Positions 43,355-52,065 of a DNA stretch of 64,000 nucleotides are shown in pieces. The notes under the pieces are model-generated. The model was given only the letters and a program-made list of their open reading frames with translations. It was not told the DNA's origin and ran no database searches. The position numbers were made by a program, and so were the translations under genes. Numbering within the stretch: position 1 is the stretch's first letter; each line of letters starts with the position of its first letter. Source of the stretch: Bacteroidota bacterium (GTDB lineage Bacteria; Bacteroidota; Bacteroidia; Cytophagales; Cyclobacteriaceae); assembly GCA_018266395.1 (NCBI GenBank), contig JAFEAM010000008.1, forward strand, positions 128,461-192,460. The letters run 5' to 3'.

Positions 43355-45481
43355 TTATTTAGATGCAACTTTATCTGCCTTGATGTCTTTACCCAATCGC
43401 TGCAGATAGGCAATCAATGCCACGATTTCGGTCTCTGGGGCCACTTCAACTCCATCGGCTTTGAGACTGGCAGTAATTTCGGATGCCTGCTGATCCAGAT
43501 CTGCATTGGCGTTTTGCTCATAGCCTTCTTCATAGGGCACGCCAACTGTTCTCAGTGCACGGATCTTGCCCGCAGTGAGCGACTTATCAATAGATTGCTC
43601 AAATAACCATGGATAGGGCGGCATGATTGATCCTGTTGAAACGGCATCAGGGGCCAGCATATGATTGTAATGCCAGGTATTTGAATATTTGCCACTGGTG
43701 CGGTGCAGATCAGGTCCGGTGCGCTTTGAGCCCCACAGGAAGGGGTGATCATAGACATATTCACCCGCCTTGGAATATTCACCATACCGTTCTGTTTCAG
43801 AACGGAACGGGCGAATCATTTGTGAATGGCAGTTAAAGCATCCTTCCCGGATGTAGATATCGCGCCCGTGAAGTTCCAGCGGAGTGTAGGGTTTCACACT
43901 GGCTATAGTGGGCACATTTGATTTTATCAGAAAGGTTGGTACCATTTCAACAATGCCACCGATAAGGATTGCTACCAGGGAAAGGACTGTAAACAGTACA
44001 GGTTTGTTCTCCAGTATCTGATGGTGCCATCCACCACCCTGTTTGGCAGGGGTTGCAGAAAGGGGAGCGGCTTCAGCCGGTTCATTGGCAATAAACTTAC
44101 CGGCACCGGCTGTTTTCAGGAGGTTATAAGTCATGATGATAGCTCCGGTGAGGTAGAGCCCGCCGCCGGTTGCGCGCAACATGTGGAGCGGGAGAATCTG
44201 CACAGTTGTTTCAAGAAAATTCTTGTAGACAAGGAAGCCCTCGGGGTTGAATTCCTTCCACATCAGGCTTTGAACAACGCCTGAAACGTACATGGGCAAT
44301 GCGTAGAAGATAATTCCCAAGGTCCCGAGCCAGAAGTGAAGATTAGCTAGCTTAGTGGAATACAGTTTGGTTCCCCACATTTTGGGAATAATCCAGTAAA
44401 GGATACCGAAAGTGAGGAAGCCGTTCCATCCCAGGCCACCCACGTGTACGTGAGCCACAATCCAGTCGGTGAAGTGGGCAATGGCGTTGAGGTTTTTCAG
44501 TGAAAGCAGAGGGCCTTCAAGCGTTGCCATGCCGTAAGCCGTCACGGCGACAACCATAAATTTCAGAACCGGATCCTCACGCACACGGTCCCATGCGCCA
44601 CGCAGCGTCATGAGTCCATTCAGCATGCCGCCCCAGGAAGGAGCAATGAGCATGATAGAGAATACCGTACCAAGTGACTGAGCCCAGTCAGGCAGTGCAG
44701 AGTACAGAAGGTGGTGCGGGCCCGCCCAGATGTAGATGAAAATCAGTGACCAGAAGTGAATGATCGAAAGTTTGTAGGAGTATACAGGACGGTTTGCTGC
44801 CTTAGGGAGGTAATAATACATCAGTCCCAGGAATGGGGTGGTAAGGAAGAACGCGACAGCATTGTGCCCGTACCACCACTGAACGAGGGCATCCTGTACT
44901 CCTGCATACCAGGAATAGCTTTTGAACAGCGTGACAGGGATCTCAATAGAATTGACGATATGCAGCACGGCCACCGTCACAATTGTTGCGAGGTAGAACC
45001 AGATAGCAACATACATGTGTCTTTCACGGCGCTTGATAAGTGTTCCAATAATGTTTATTGCAAAGACAACCCAAATGATTGTGATCGCAATGTCAATGGG
45101 CCATTCGAGCTCGGCATATTCTTTCGCTGTGGTCATTCCCAGCGGCAGGGAGATGGCTGCGGCAAGAATAATCAGTTGCCAACCCCAAAAATGAACCCAG
45201 CTGAGGGCATCACTGAACATGCGTGCCTTCAGCAGTCGTTGGGTTGAGTAATATACACCTCCGAACATGGCATTACCCACGAACGCGAAGATGATGGCAT
45301 TGGTGTGAAGCGGCCGGATACGGCCAAATGTGGTGTACTGGAGATCAAAATTGAATACGGGGTAGAACAACTGAATGGCAGCTGTCAGGCCCACCAGCAT
45401 TCCCACAAGGCCAAAAATTACGGTGGCTATGAAGAACGCTTTGACAATCTTATTGTCGTAACTGAATTTTTCAAGTTCCAT
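43355..45481 (-). CDS. ccoNO: Fused CcoN-CcoO subunits of cbb3-type cytochrome c oxidase
   Basis: A 708-residue fusion. The N-terminal part (about 1-470) is the 12-helix heme-copper oxidase subunit I, with VQWWYGHNAVAFFLTTPFLG and IWAGPHHLLYSALPDWAQ for heme and CuB ligands. The C-terminal part (about 490-708) is the CcoO cytochrome c subunit with one membrane helix, CFNCH near residue 560, and MPPYPWLF. In most bacteria these are two genes; the fusion is known in Bacteroidota. It reduces oxygen with high affinity. First gene of a six-gene operon, under a tandem-box promoter. Confidence 0.96.
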   Translation of the reverse strand: MELEKFSYDNKIVKAFFIATVIFGLVGMLVGLTAAIQLFYPVFNFDLQYTTFGRIRPLHTNAIIFAFVGNAMFGGVYYSTQRLLKARMFSDALSWVHFWGWQLIILAAAISLPLGMTTAKEYAELEWPIDIAITIIWVVFAINIIGTLIKRRERHMYVAIWFYLATIVTVAVLHIVNSIEIPVTLFKSYSWYAGVQDALVQWWYGHNAVAFFLTTPFLGLMYYYLPKAANRPVYSYKLSIIHFWSLIFIYIWAGPHHLLYSALPDWAQSLGTVFSIMLIAPSWGGMLNGLMTLRGAWDRVREDPVLKFMVVAVTAYGMATLEGPLLSLKNLNAIAHFTDWIVAHVHVGGLGWNGFLTFGILYWIIPKMWGTKLYSTKLANLHFWLGTLGIIFYALPMYVSGVVQSLMWKEFNPEGFLVYKNFLETTVQILPLHMLRATGGGLYLTGAIIMTYNLLKTAGAGKFIANEPAEAAPLSATPAKQGGGWHHQILENKPVLFTVLSLVAILIGGIVEMVPTFLIKSNVPTIASVKPYTPLELHGRDIYIREGCFNCHSQMIRPFRSETERYGEYSKAGEYVYDHPFLWGSKRTGPDLHRTSGKYSNTWHYNHMLAPDAVSTGSIMPPYPWLFEQSIDKSLTAGKIRALRTVGVPYEEGYEQNANADLDQQASEITASLKADGVEVAPETEIVALIAYLQRLGKDIKADKVASK

Positions 45482-45534
45482 GGGTCGCGTTGTTTAGGCT
45501 GTTATTTGGTGACAGAATATTCTGGAATTGGGGC

Positions 45535-45599
45535 TAAAAATAGGGTCAGGGTCATAGGGTGAACGTGACCGTCGTCGGACCGGAAGATGATTTTTGTCA
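45535..45599 (-). promoter_or_regulatory. Tandem-box promoter of the cbb3 oxidase operon
   Basis: The -7-like element TATTTTTA (minus strand, 45535-45542) has one mismatch. Boxes TGAccgtcgTCG (45566-45577, one mismatch) and TGAtttttgTCA (45588-45599, perfect) are 22 bp apart; the proximal centre is 36.5 bp from the -7 end, the island standard. The predicted leader is about 48 bases. Confidence 0.8.
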
Positions 45600-45703
45600 T
45601 GGTCAGGCCGTTTCCAGGCTCAGAACGGGTTTCTGGTGTAACCAAATTGTACCGGTCAGTCTTTTGAGATGAGTTATGAACAGGGGAGTCGGGGAGGTGA
45701 TCT

Positions 45704-45769
45704 TGAGCAATATCACAGGGGGCAAAAACAACCATCATTTACAGCCTGCGTATAGATCGGCGATCTTTA
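45704..45769 (+). promoter_or_regulatory. Probable tandem-box promoter of hsp20
   Basis: A perfect box TGAgcaataTCA (45704-45715) and a half box AAAcaaccaTCA (45726-45737) are 22 bp apart. GATCTTTA (45762-45769), two mismatches to TAnnTTTG, lies at the expected distance of 37.5 bp. Weaker than the others. Confidence 0.55.
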
Positions 45770-45795
45770 CATCAAGAAAGAAAATTGAACCAAAA

Positions 45796-45803
45796 AAGGA
45801 GGT
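45796..45803 (+). promoter_or_regulatory. Strong Shine-Dalgarno of hsp20
   Basis: AAGGAGGT ends 4 bases before the hsp20 ATG. It is the best ribosome-binding site I noticed in the window and fixes the start. Confidence 0.75.
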
Positions 45804-45807
45804 AGTT

Positions 45808-46242
45808 ATGACACTTGTTAAATCAGATTGGCCGACACTCGTAAAAGGCTCCTGGTTGTCAGACTTCTTTGACAATGACAGGTTTTTTGATTCTGACTGG
45901 ATGAAATTCAGATCTGTACCTGCGGTCAATGTCAAGGAAACCGACAAGGCGTTTGAAATTGAAGTTGCTGCACCTGGTCTGACCAAAAAGGACTTCAATA
46001 TCAGCGTGGAAAACCGTGTCCTCACCATTTCTTCTGAAAAGGAAGAGAAGAAAGAGGAAAAGGACAAGGACTATACACGTAGGGAATTCAGCTATTCTTC
46101 CTTCAGTCGTTCTTTCACTTTACCGGAGAATGTCAATGAAAATGATGTCAATGCCCGGTATGAAGACGGTGTTCTGAAACTCACGATGATGAAGCTGGCT
46201 CTTCCGAAAGAAAAAGCCAAAAAAGCCATCGAAGTCAAGTGA
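45808..46242 (+). CDS. Hsp20 small heat-shock protein
   Basis: A 144-residue small heat-shock protein. Its alpha-crystallin domain (about 40-140) starts with VPAVNVKETDKAFEIEVAAPGL and has the end motif YEDGVLKLTMMK; an Ile-x-Ile-like tail is replaced by AIEVK. It holds unfolding proteins under stress. ATG 45808 follows a strong Shine-Dalgarno, AAGGAGGT, five bases upstream. That is unusual in this lineage and suggests high translation. A terminator follows 22 bp after the stop. Confidence 0.95.
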   Translation: MTLVKSDWPTLVKGSWLSDFFDNDRFFDSDWMKFRSVPAVNVKETDKAFEIEVAAPGLTKKDFNISVENRVLTISSEKEEKKEEKDKDYTRREFSYSSFSRSFTLPENVNENDVNARYEDGVLKLTMMKLALPKEKAKKAIEVK

Positions 46243-46264
46243 AGTGAAGAAGTTTGAAGCTGAG

Positions 46265-46296
46265 AAAAGCCCCCGCCCGCGCGAGGGCTTTTTTTG
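46265..46296 (+). terminator. Intrinsic terminator after hsp20
   Basis: GC-rich hairpin, AAAGCCC...GGGCTTT with an inner CGC/GCG stem, followed by seven T. It may also act on leftward readthrough, since the A run precedes it. Confidence 0.9.
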
Positions 46297-46361
46297 TGGG
46301 TCGGATACTCCGTGGGAAGGCATCATCTTGCGGTGCCTGCCATTTGACTGACTTTCTTGCC

Positions 46362-46562
46362 TTAAGATTTATTAGTGTCTTCTTTTTTCTCCACAACTTT
46401 CTCTTCTGGCTTCTCCTCTGCCGGCTTGTCATCAAACAGAATCCGTACCGATGGCGAATAGGTGTCGTCGTATTGACCGCTCTTGATGTTCCAGTAGAAA
46501 ATAGCCAGGAAGAGCAGCGCGATGGACAAACTGACTCCGATAAGCAGGGCAATGATGATCAT
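46362..46562 (-). CDS. ccoS: CcoS, cbb3 oxidase assembly protein
   Basis: A 66-residue protein with one N-terminal membrane helix (IIIALLIGVSLSIALLFLAI), then FYWNIKSGQYDDTYSPSVRI, the conserved CcoS segment, and a charged Lys/Glu tail. CcoS is needed for copper and heme insertion into cbb3 oxidase. It lies 3 bp after the CoA-transferase gene, at the end of the operon usp-ccoI-CoA transferase-ccoS. Confidence 0.93.
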   Translation of the reverse strand: MIIIALLIGVSLSIALLFLAIFYWNIKSGQYDDTYSPSVRILFDDKPAEEKPEEKVVEKKEDTNKS

Positions 46563-46565
46563 TGC

Positions 46566-47864
46566 CTAGTATTGAGTATGCTCAAACTGATAGCTCCTGA
46601 ACCGCTCAAATGCGGCCTGCTCAAGCTTCTCTCTGTGATTCGGATGAGCGATGTCAATCAGCGCCTTTGCACGCTGACGAAGGTTCTTGCCAAAGAGATA
46701 GGCTACCCCGTATTCAGTTACAACATAATGTGCATGCGCCCGCGTTGTTACAACTCCTGCACCGGGTTTCAGCTCCGGAACAATTCTTGAAATGCCTTTC
46801 GATGTGGTGGAAGGCAATGCAATAATCGGTTTCCCGCCCTCGGAAAGTGCGGCACCTCTCATGAAGTCAATCTGGCCGCCTACACCTGAATACTGATAGG
46901 TGCCAATGGAGTCTGCGCACACCTGACCCGTTATGTCCACTTCAATAGCGCTGTTGACGGCCGTCACTTTGGGATTTCTGCGGATTACAGAGGCGTCATT
47001 CACATAATCAATACCCAGCATGGTGATAGATGGGTTGTCATCTATGAAATCATACAACTTCCGGCTACCCATTACAAAGGCCGAGACAATCTTTCCCCGG
47101 TGCTTCCTCTTGTGCTGGTTCGTGATGACTCCTCTCTCAATCAGGGGGAGCAATCCATCCGAGAACATTTCAGTATGGACGCCCAGTTCTTTATGATTAT
47201 GGAGACTGGAGAGAACCGCATCAGGAATGACACCGATGCCCATCTGCATGGTGGCACCGTCTTCGACGAGTTCGGCGCAATGCGCACCAATTCTCATGGC
47301 AATTTCATTCATCGCTCCGTCATATGTCACTTCAGGCAGGTCTTCTTCATGAAATACAACTGCGTTGCAGGCGTCCACATGAATAATACCGTCGCCATGG
47401 GTGCGGGGCATTTTTGGGTTCACCTGCGCTATAACATGGGAGGCCGACTTGACAGCTGCCAGCGTTACATCAACAGAAACGCCTAAAGAGCAATAACCAT
47501 GACGGTCAGGAACAGATACTTGCACCAATGCCACATCAATAGGCAGAATCTTCCTGGTGAATAGTCCAGGTATCTCGCTGATGAACACGGGTATGAAATC
47601 GCCACGCCCTTCATTGACCGCCTGGCGGATATTCTCAGAAACGAAGAGTGAGTTGATCCGGAAATTCTGCTTGTATTTTTGATCAGCGTACCGTGCCCGT
47701 CCCTGCGTACTGATGCTGACCAGCTCAACGTCCCACAATTCAGATGCACGCTCAACCAACTTGTCTACGAGGTGACTGGGTGTTCCGGCGCCCCCCTGAA
47801 TGAACACCCTTTGACCAGGTTTGACAATTCGTACTGCTTCTTCCGCGGGGACGTAGTTTTTCAT
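46566..47864 (-). CDS. Acetyl-CoA hydrolase / 4-hydroxybutyrate CoA-transferase family protein
   Basis: A 432-residue class I CoA-transferase. N-terminal VKPGQRVFIQGGAGTPSHLV and the C-terminal block EVDITGQVCADSIGTYQYSG, followed by GVGGQIDFMRGAALSEGGKP, are characteristic of the acetyl-CoA hydrolase/transferase C-domain; the catalytic Glu is probably that in the AIEVDITGQ segment. It moves CoA between acetate and another acid, useful in fermentation. It overlaps ccoI by 4 bp (ATGA). Placing a CoA-transferase in an oxidase-assembly operon is unusual and suggests joint low-oxygen control. Exact substrate unknown. Confidence 0.88.
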   Translation of the reverse strand: MKNYVPAEEAVRIVKPGQRVFIQGGAGTPSHLVDKLVERASELWDVELVSISTQGRARYADQKYKQNFRINSLFVSENIRQAVNEGRGDFIPVFISEIPGLFTRKILPIDVALVQVSVPDRHGYCSLGVSVDVTLAAVKSASHVIAQVNPKMPRTHGDGIIHVDACNAVVFHEEDLPEVTYDGAMNEIAMRIGAHCAELVEDGATMQMGIGVIPDAVLSSLHNHKELGVHTEMFSDGLLPLIERGVITNQHKRKHRGKIVSAFVMGSRKLYDFIDDNPSITMLGIDYVNDASVIRRNPKVTAVNSAIEVDITGQVCADSIGTYQYSGVGGQIDFMRGAALSEGGKPIIALPSTTSKGISRIVPELKPGAGVVTTRAHAHYVVTEYGVAYLFGKNLRQRAKALIDIAHPNHREKLEQAAFERFRSYQFEHTQY

Positions 47865-50248
47865 ACCTGTAGTTTTTTACGCGTCATCCAATTAACAGCA
47901 AAGGTGGAAAAGCTCACTACACTGATGCTGCTGATGGGCATCAGTATCGCTGCCACAAGCGGAGTTAAATGACCGCTTACGGCCACGCTTAATGCAATTG
48001 CATTGTAAAAGAAAGACAGCGCAAAAGATAATTTGAGAATAGTGGTGGAGGACTTTGCCGCCACCAGGATGCTGTCCAGTTTGGATACCTGGTCGCCCTG
48101 CAGAATTCCGTCGCAGGCAGGTGTAAATACCCCGGTATCATCTGTCACGGCAATACCCACGTCGCTTTGACGCAGGGCACCCGCATCATTGAGACCGTCG
48201 CCAACCATCAGGACCTTTTTGCCCGACTGCTGCAAGTGACTGATGTACTCCATTTTGTCATGGGGTGTCTGGTGAAATCTAAGTTCAGTGCCATTCGGAA
48301 AAATTCTGCTCATCTGCTCCAGATCACCTTCGTGATCACCGGATAGCAACGCGACACAACGGTTACCCAATCGCCTAAGCATATCATGGATGCCATTTCT
48401 TACGGAAGTCCTGATAACGAAGCACCCTTTAACCTCATTGTCAATTGAAAGGTAGACTCTGGAGGCAGCCGTATCTCCGACAGCGCCATCGCCGGCATAG
48501 TTGGCCGAACCCATGCGGATTATTTTGCCATCCCATTTTGCTTCAACACCTCTTCCCGGCTTTTCAAGGAAATCTGTGAGGATAGTCTTGTGGTTGCTCA
48601 CAATGTGTTTGTGGATGAGACTGCTCAAAGGATGAGTGGATGAGCCTGATAGTGTCTTTACGGCAGCCCATTCCTGGTCTGCGAGTATCCCCTCAAAACG
48701 TATTTCCGGGTATTGACCGTGGGTCACTGTACCGGTCTTGTCGAACACTACGACGTCAACGGCAGCGAGGCGTTCAATCACATCTGCATTCTTCAGGTAA
48801 AGGTGGTTTCTGCCAAATGCCCTTAGCATGCTGCCATAAGTAAATGGTGCCGCCAGTGCTAATGCACAGGGGCAGGCGACCATGAGTACGGAGGTCAGCA
48901 CCAGCCACATTTCTTGAGGGTTGGTCACTTGCCAGTAAACTCCGGTGAGGAAGGCGATTCCAAGGACAGCCCATGTGAACCTTCTGGCGGCCTGGTCAAT
49001 AATCTTCCGGTATTTGCTTTCCTCCGATTTCCGGAATGCATCATTATTCCAAAGACTGGTAAGCTGACTTTGGGACGTATTTTTCTCAACGCGCATTCGG
49101 GCCGGCTGCCCTACGATACGCCCTCCCGCATACAGGAGATTTCCTTCTGAGGCCTTCACGGGTCGTGCCTCACCGGTAACAAAACTGTAGTCGATGTAAG
49201 CATGACTTTCCTGTAGCACACTGTCGGCAGGAATTATTTCAAGATTTCTGATTCTGATTTCATCTCCCTTTTTCAATTCATAAATCACAACAGGTTTCCA
49301 TTCCCCGCCTGCCAGGCGATGAACTGCGAGAGGGAAGTAGGACTTGTAATCGCGATCAAATGAGAGGCTTTCGTAAGTAAGGCTCTGGAACCATTTGCCA
49401 ATGAGCAGGAAAAACACCAGGCCGGCGAATGAGTCCAGATACCCGGGGCCGAAGCCGGTGATGATATCCCAAAGGCTTCTGGTGAACAGTGCCAACAGCC
49501 CTGCTGCAATGGGGACATCGATGTTGATTTGTCTCTGGTTAAAGCTCTTCCATGCCGAACGAAAATAGTCTGAGTCGCTGTACAGGAATACCGGCAAGGA
49601 TAGGGCAATATTCAGCCATGAAAAGAGCCGCCGAAGAATAGCGTCGCTTTCGCTCAAACCCAGGTATTCGGGAAAACTGAACAGCATGATGTTGCCAAAG
49701 CAAAACCCCGCAATCGCCAGCTTGATCAGCAAACCCCGGTCCACCCTTGGCCTTTCTGCAGCCTGTGAGGGATTGTCAAGACTGATCTGTGGCGGGTATC
49801 CAAGGGATGCAAGCAATGCTGCCAGCTGACTCAGCTTAACTTTTTGCGGATGAAAGTCAATGGTTACTGATTTGCGTGCGAAGTTCACCTCCGATCGCAC
49901 CACACCATGGCGAAGCTTGTGCAGGTTTTCCAGCAACCATATGCAGGATGCACAATGGACGGCAGGAACAAAGAATTTTGTCCTTGTGAATTCAGGTGAA
50001 TCAAACTCCACCAGCTTTTGCCTGACAACCGCATCGTCAACATAAGCATAGGCGATTTCCTCAACCTGTTTTACGGTGGTGCCAGGATGGTCCTGAAGAC
50101 TATAGTATTGGCACAGATCGTTGCTGTTGAGGATTTCATATACCACCTGGCAGCCATAGCAACAGAAAGTCTTGTCTCCGACTTTCAATTGATCATCCTC
50201 ACAGGCCTGACCGCAATGATAGCAGGTAAGCGCTTCCTTGACCAGCAT
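47861..50248 (-). CDS. ccoI: CcoI/FixI copper P-type ATPase for oxidase assembly
   Basis: A 795-residue P1B-type ATPase. N-terminal Cys-rich CYHCGQAC and CCYGCQVVY form an extra metal site, followed by an HMA domain with HCASCIWLLENL. The intramembrane motif CPCALALAAP, phosphorylation site FDKTGTVTHGQ, STHPLSSLI and GDGLNDAGAL are all intact. It exports copper to the periplasm for the CuB centre of cbb3 oxidase. It lies 9 bp after the universal stress protein gene and is coupled to the CoA-transferase. Confidence 0.95.
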   Translation of the reverse strand: MLVKEALTCYHCGQACEDDQLKVGDKTFCCYGCQVVYEILNSNDLCQYYSLQDHPGTTVKQVEEIAYAYVDDAVVRQKLVEFDSPEFTRTKFFVPAVHCASCIWLLENLHKLRHGVVRSEVNFARKSVTIDFHPQKVKLSQLAALLASLGYPPQISLDNPSQAAERPRVDRGLLIKLAIAGFCFGNIMLFSFPEYLGLSESDAILRRLFSWLNIALSLPVFLYSDSDYFRSAWKSFNQRQINIDVPIAAGLLALFTRSLWDIITGFGPGYLDSFAGLVFFLLIGKWFQSLTYESLSFDRDYKSYFPLAVHRLAGGEWKPVVIYELKKGDEIRIRNLEIIPADSVLQESHAYIDYSFVTGEARPVKASEGNLLYAGGRIVGQPARMRVEKNTSQSQLTSLWNNDAFRKSEESKYRKIIDQAARRFTWAVLGIAFLTGVYWQVTNPQEMWLVLTSVLMVACPCALALAAPFTYGSMLRAFGRNHLYLKNADVIERLAAVDVVVFDKTGTVTHGQYPEIRFEGILADQEWAAVKTLSGSSTHPLSSLIHKHIVSNHKTILTDFLEKPGRGVEAKWDGKIIRMGSANYAGDGAVGDTAASRVYLSIDNEVKGCFVIRTSVRNGIHDMLRRLGNRCVALLSGDHEGDLEQMSRIFPNGTELRFHQTPHDKMEYISHLQQSGKKVLMVGDGLNDAGALRQSDVGIAVTDDTGVFTPACDGILQGDQVSKLDSILVAAKSSTTILKLSFALSFFYNAIALSVAVSGHLTPLVAAILMPISSISVVSFSTFAVNWMTRKKLQV

Positions 50249-50257
50249 GTGGCGGTT

Positions 50258-51079
50258 CTACTTGATTTTGAATGTCCAGATCGGACAGTTAATGTGGTTG
50301 ACCAGATCTTCCGCAATGCTTCCGGTGGCGAGATGGGCCAGGCCCCTTCTGCCGTGAGTTCTCATGGCAACCATATCCGCTGACACCTCCCTGGAAAATG
50401 CCGCTATGCCTTCTTCTTCAGAAATGTCGTTGCAGATGTTGATTGAGAAATTCTTGAGGTCGAATTTCTTAGCCATTGCTTCCAGTGCAGGCCGGGTTTC
50501 AGAATCGCGGCGGAAAGACGCAGGCGTATTTACGAAAAGAATGTGCAACCTGGCCCCGAAGAAGTCCTGGAGTTCCTTCACCTTTTTCAGAAGCTCTTCG
50601 TCGGCGATGTCAGGGGAGGTGGGAAATATGATATTCTTGATTTCAGGAGTCTCCTTCTTGATGGCAATTACAGGCACTTCGCTGGTTCTCACAATCTTTT
50701 CAGCATTTGAGCCTATGGCAAATTCTTTCAATCCGGAAGCGCCGTGCGTACCGATGATCACCAGATCCACTTTCTTCTCATGGATCAACTTCCTGATAAC
50801 GGGCACTGCGCCTCCGTACTCCACAATGGTCTGGAATCCCGGAATGTCCATCGCCCATTTTTCCTTCATTTTGGCAAAATTCTTATCGGCATCCGCCTTG
50901 CGGTCCTTCAGGTAGGCCTCTTCAAAGGTCAGCACCGCCCCGGTATCGTAAAGTACTGGCAGCTCAATTACATGCAGCAACAGAATCTCTCCGCCTGACT
51001 TTCTGGCGATGTTGCAGGCGAACTTGAATGCCTGAACAGCGGGATCTGAGAAATCGCAGGGAACCAATATCTTTTTCAT
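50258..51079 (-). CDS. Tandem universal stress protein
   Basis: A 273-residue double UspA protein (MKKILVPCDFSDPAVQAFKF start). The first domain has GTHGASGLKEFAIGSNAEK and the second THGRRGLAHLATGSIAED, so both ATP-binding patterns are present. It is close in sequence to the protein at 33111-33950. It leads the operon usp-ccoI-CoA transferase-ccoS, under the best tandem-box promoter in the window (two perfect boxes and a perfect -7). Confidence 0.94.
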   Translation of the reverse strand: MKKILVPCDFSDPAVQAFKFACNIARKSGGEILLLHVIELPVLYDTGAVLTFEEAYLKDRKADADKNFAKMKEKWAMDIPGFQTIVEYGGAVPVIRKLIHEKKVDLVIIGTHGASGLKEFAIGSNAEKIVRTSEVPVIAIKKETPEIKNIIFPTSPDIADEELLKKVKELQDFFGARLHILFVNTPASFRRDSETRPALEAMAKKFDLKNFSINICNDISEEEGIAAFSREVSADMVAMRTHGRRGLAHLATGSIAEDLVNHINCPIWTFKIK

Positions 51080-51100
51080 GAGACCAGTTGTTTAGATGAT

Positions 51101-51165
51101 CAAAAGTATTTTGCAGAGTACCGGGTCCGTTTGAGTTGCATCATTGACTCCGGTGATTTTTATCA
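51101..51165 (-). promoter_or_regulatory. Tandem-box promoter of the usp-ccoI operon
   Basis: The -7 element TACTTTTG (minus strand, 51101-51108) is exact. Boxes TGAgttgcaTCA (51132-51143) and TGAtttttaTCA (51154-51165) are both perfect, 22 bp apart; proximal centre to -7 end is 36.5 bp. The clearest example of the design. Confidence 0.85.
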
Positions 51166-51247
51166 TCTAAAGGTAGGAATTGCCTGTCACATAATCATTG
51201 CCAAAAGGCCCATCGGTCCGCCAGATTTAGTGCAGAAGCGGAGGCTC

Positions 51248-52033
51248 ATGAGGTCTTTTACATTCTTTTCTGCCATCATTTTGCTATTGCTTGTCAGCGT
51301 GAGCCTAACCGGCCTTTTGCACCCTGAATTGTATACTTTGGAGAAACCGTCATGGTACCTGCAATCGGTTGGGCAAGACCTTGTTGACCTGCTTCTTGTC
51401 ACTCCCGTCTTGGGGATTGCGTCACTGTACGGTTCAAAGGGTAGCGCTACAGCGAAGAAAATTTGGGCAGGAACCATGCTCTACCTTGTGTACACTTTTG
51501 TGATCTACTGTTTTGACGTTCACTTCAACAGACTTTTCCTGTTGTACTGTGCGTTGCTCGGAATTAGTGTCTATGGTGCTCTTGACTATTTTATCAGTTG
51601 TGCACGCGAACCGGTGGACGATTACAGCAGGGGATGGTTGAAACTTACGGGAATATACTTTGGAAGTGTTGCCGTTCTGTTCTGTCTGCTTTGGTTGTCG
51701 GAAATAGTGCCATCAATTATGATAGGCGAAACGCCCGGCTCATTGAAGGAAACCGGATTGCTTACAAATCCGGTTCATGTGCTGGATCTCTCAATCGTCC
51801 TGCCCGGCATTTTTGTCACAGGCATCGGATTGGTGCGCGGGACAAAGCCGTCCATAATGCTGGCTGTCCCCATTCTTACATTTTTTGTATTGATGGACCT
51901 TACCATCGCAGTCCTTTCCACAATTATGTTTGTTCAGGATGCCGGCGGGAACGCTTACGTGGCTATTTTCATGGTGTTACTTGCAATTTTCAGTGGACTA
52001 TTGCTGATAATGGGCGAAAGGGGCAAACAATAA
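51248..52033 (+). CDS. Polytopic membrane protein of unknown function
   Basis: A 261-residue protein with about seven hydrophobic helices and no family I recognise. It begins MRSFTFFSAIILLLLVSVSL; SWYLQSVGQDLVDLLLVTPVLG and VHVLDLSIVLPGIFVTGIG are its most distinctive stretches. ATG 51248 is chosen because an upstream in-frame TTG (51131) would translate through both operator boxes. It is divergent from the usp-ccoI operon; no -7 element fits the boxes rightward, so its control is uncertain. Confidence 0.7.
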   Translation: MRSFTFFSAIILLLLVSVSLTGLLHPELYTLEKPSWYLQSVGQDLVDLLLVTPVLGIASLYGSKGSATAKKIWAGTMLYLVYTFVIYCFDVHFNRLFLLYCALLGISVYGALDYFISCAREPVDDYSRGWLKLTGIYFGSVAVLFCLLWLSEIVPSIMIGETPGSLKETGLLTNPVHVLDLSIVLPGIFVTGIGLVRGTKPSIMLAVPILTFFVLMDLTIAVLSTIMFVQDAGGNAYVAIFMVLLAIFSGLLLIMGERGKQ

Positions 52034-52065
52034 GGCAGGCATGAATACAGCCGGAGAAGCAGTCA

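Noticed and set aside
45482..45807. FNR-type TTGAT-N4-ATCAA site upstream of ccoNO
   Set aside because: No strict FNR box is present; the sites match only the broader TGA-N6-TCA core shared by Crp/Fnr proteins.
51131..51247. Longer start (TTG 51131) for the membrane protein
   Set aside because: The extension would translate through two operator boxes and hides the first membrane helix behind 39 residues; ATG 51248 is better.
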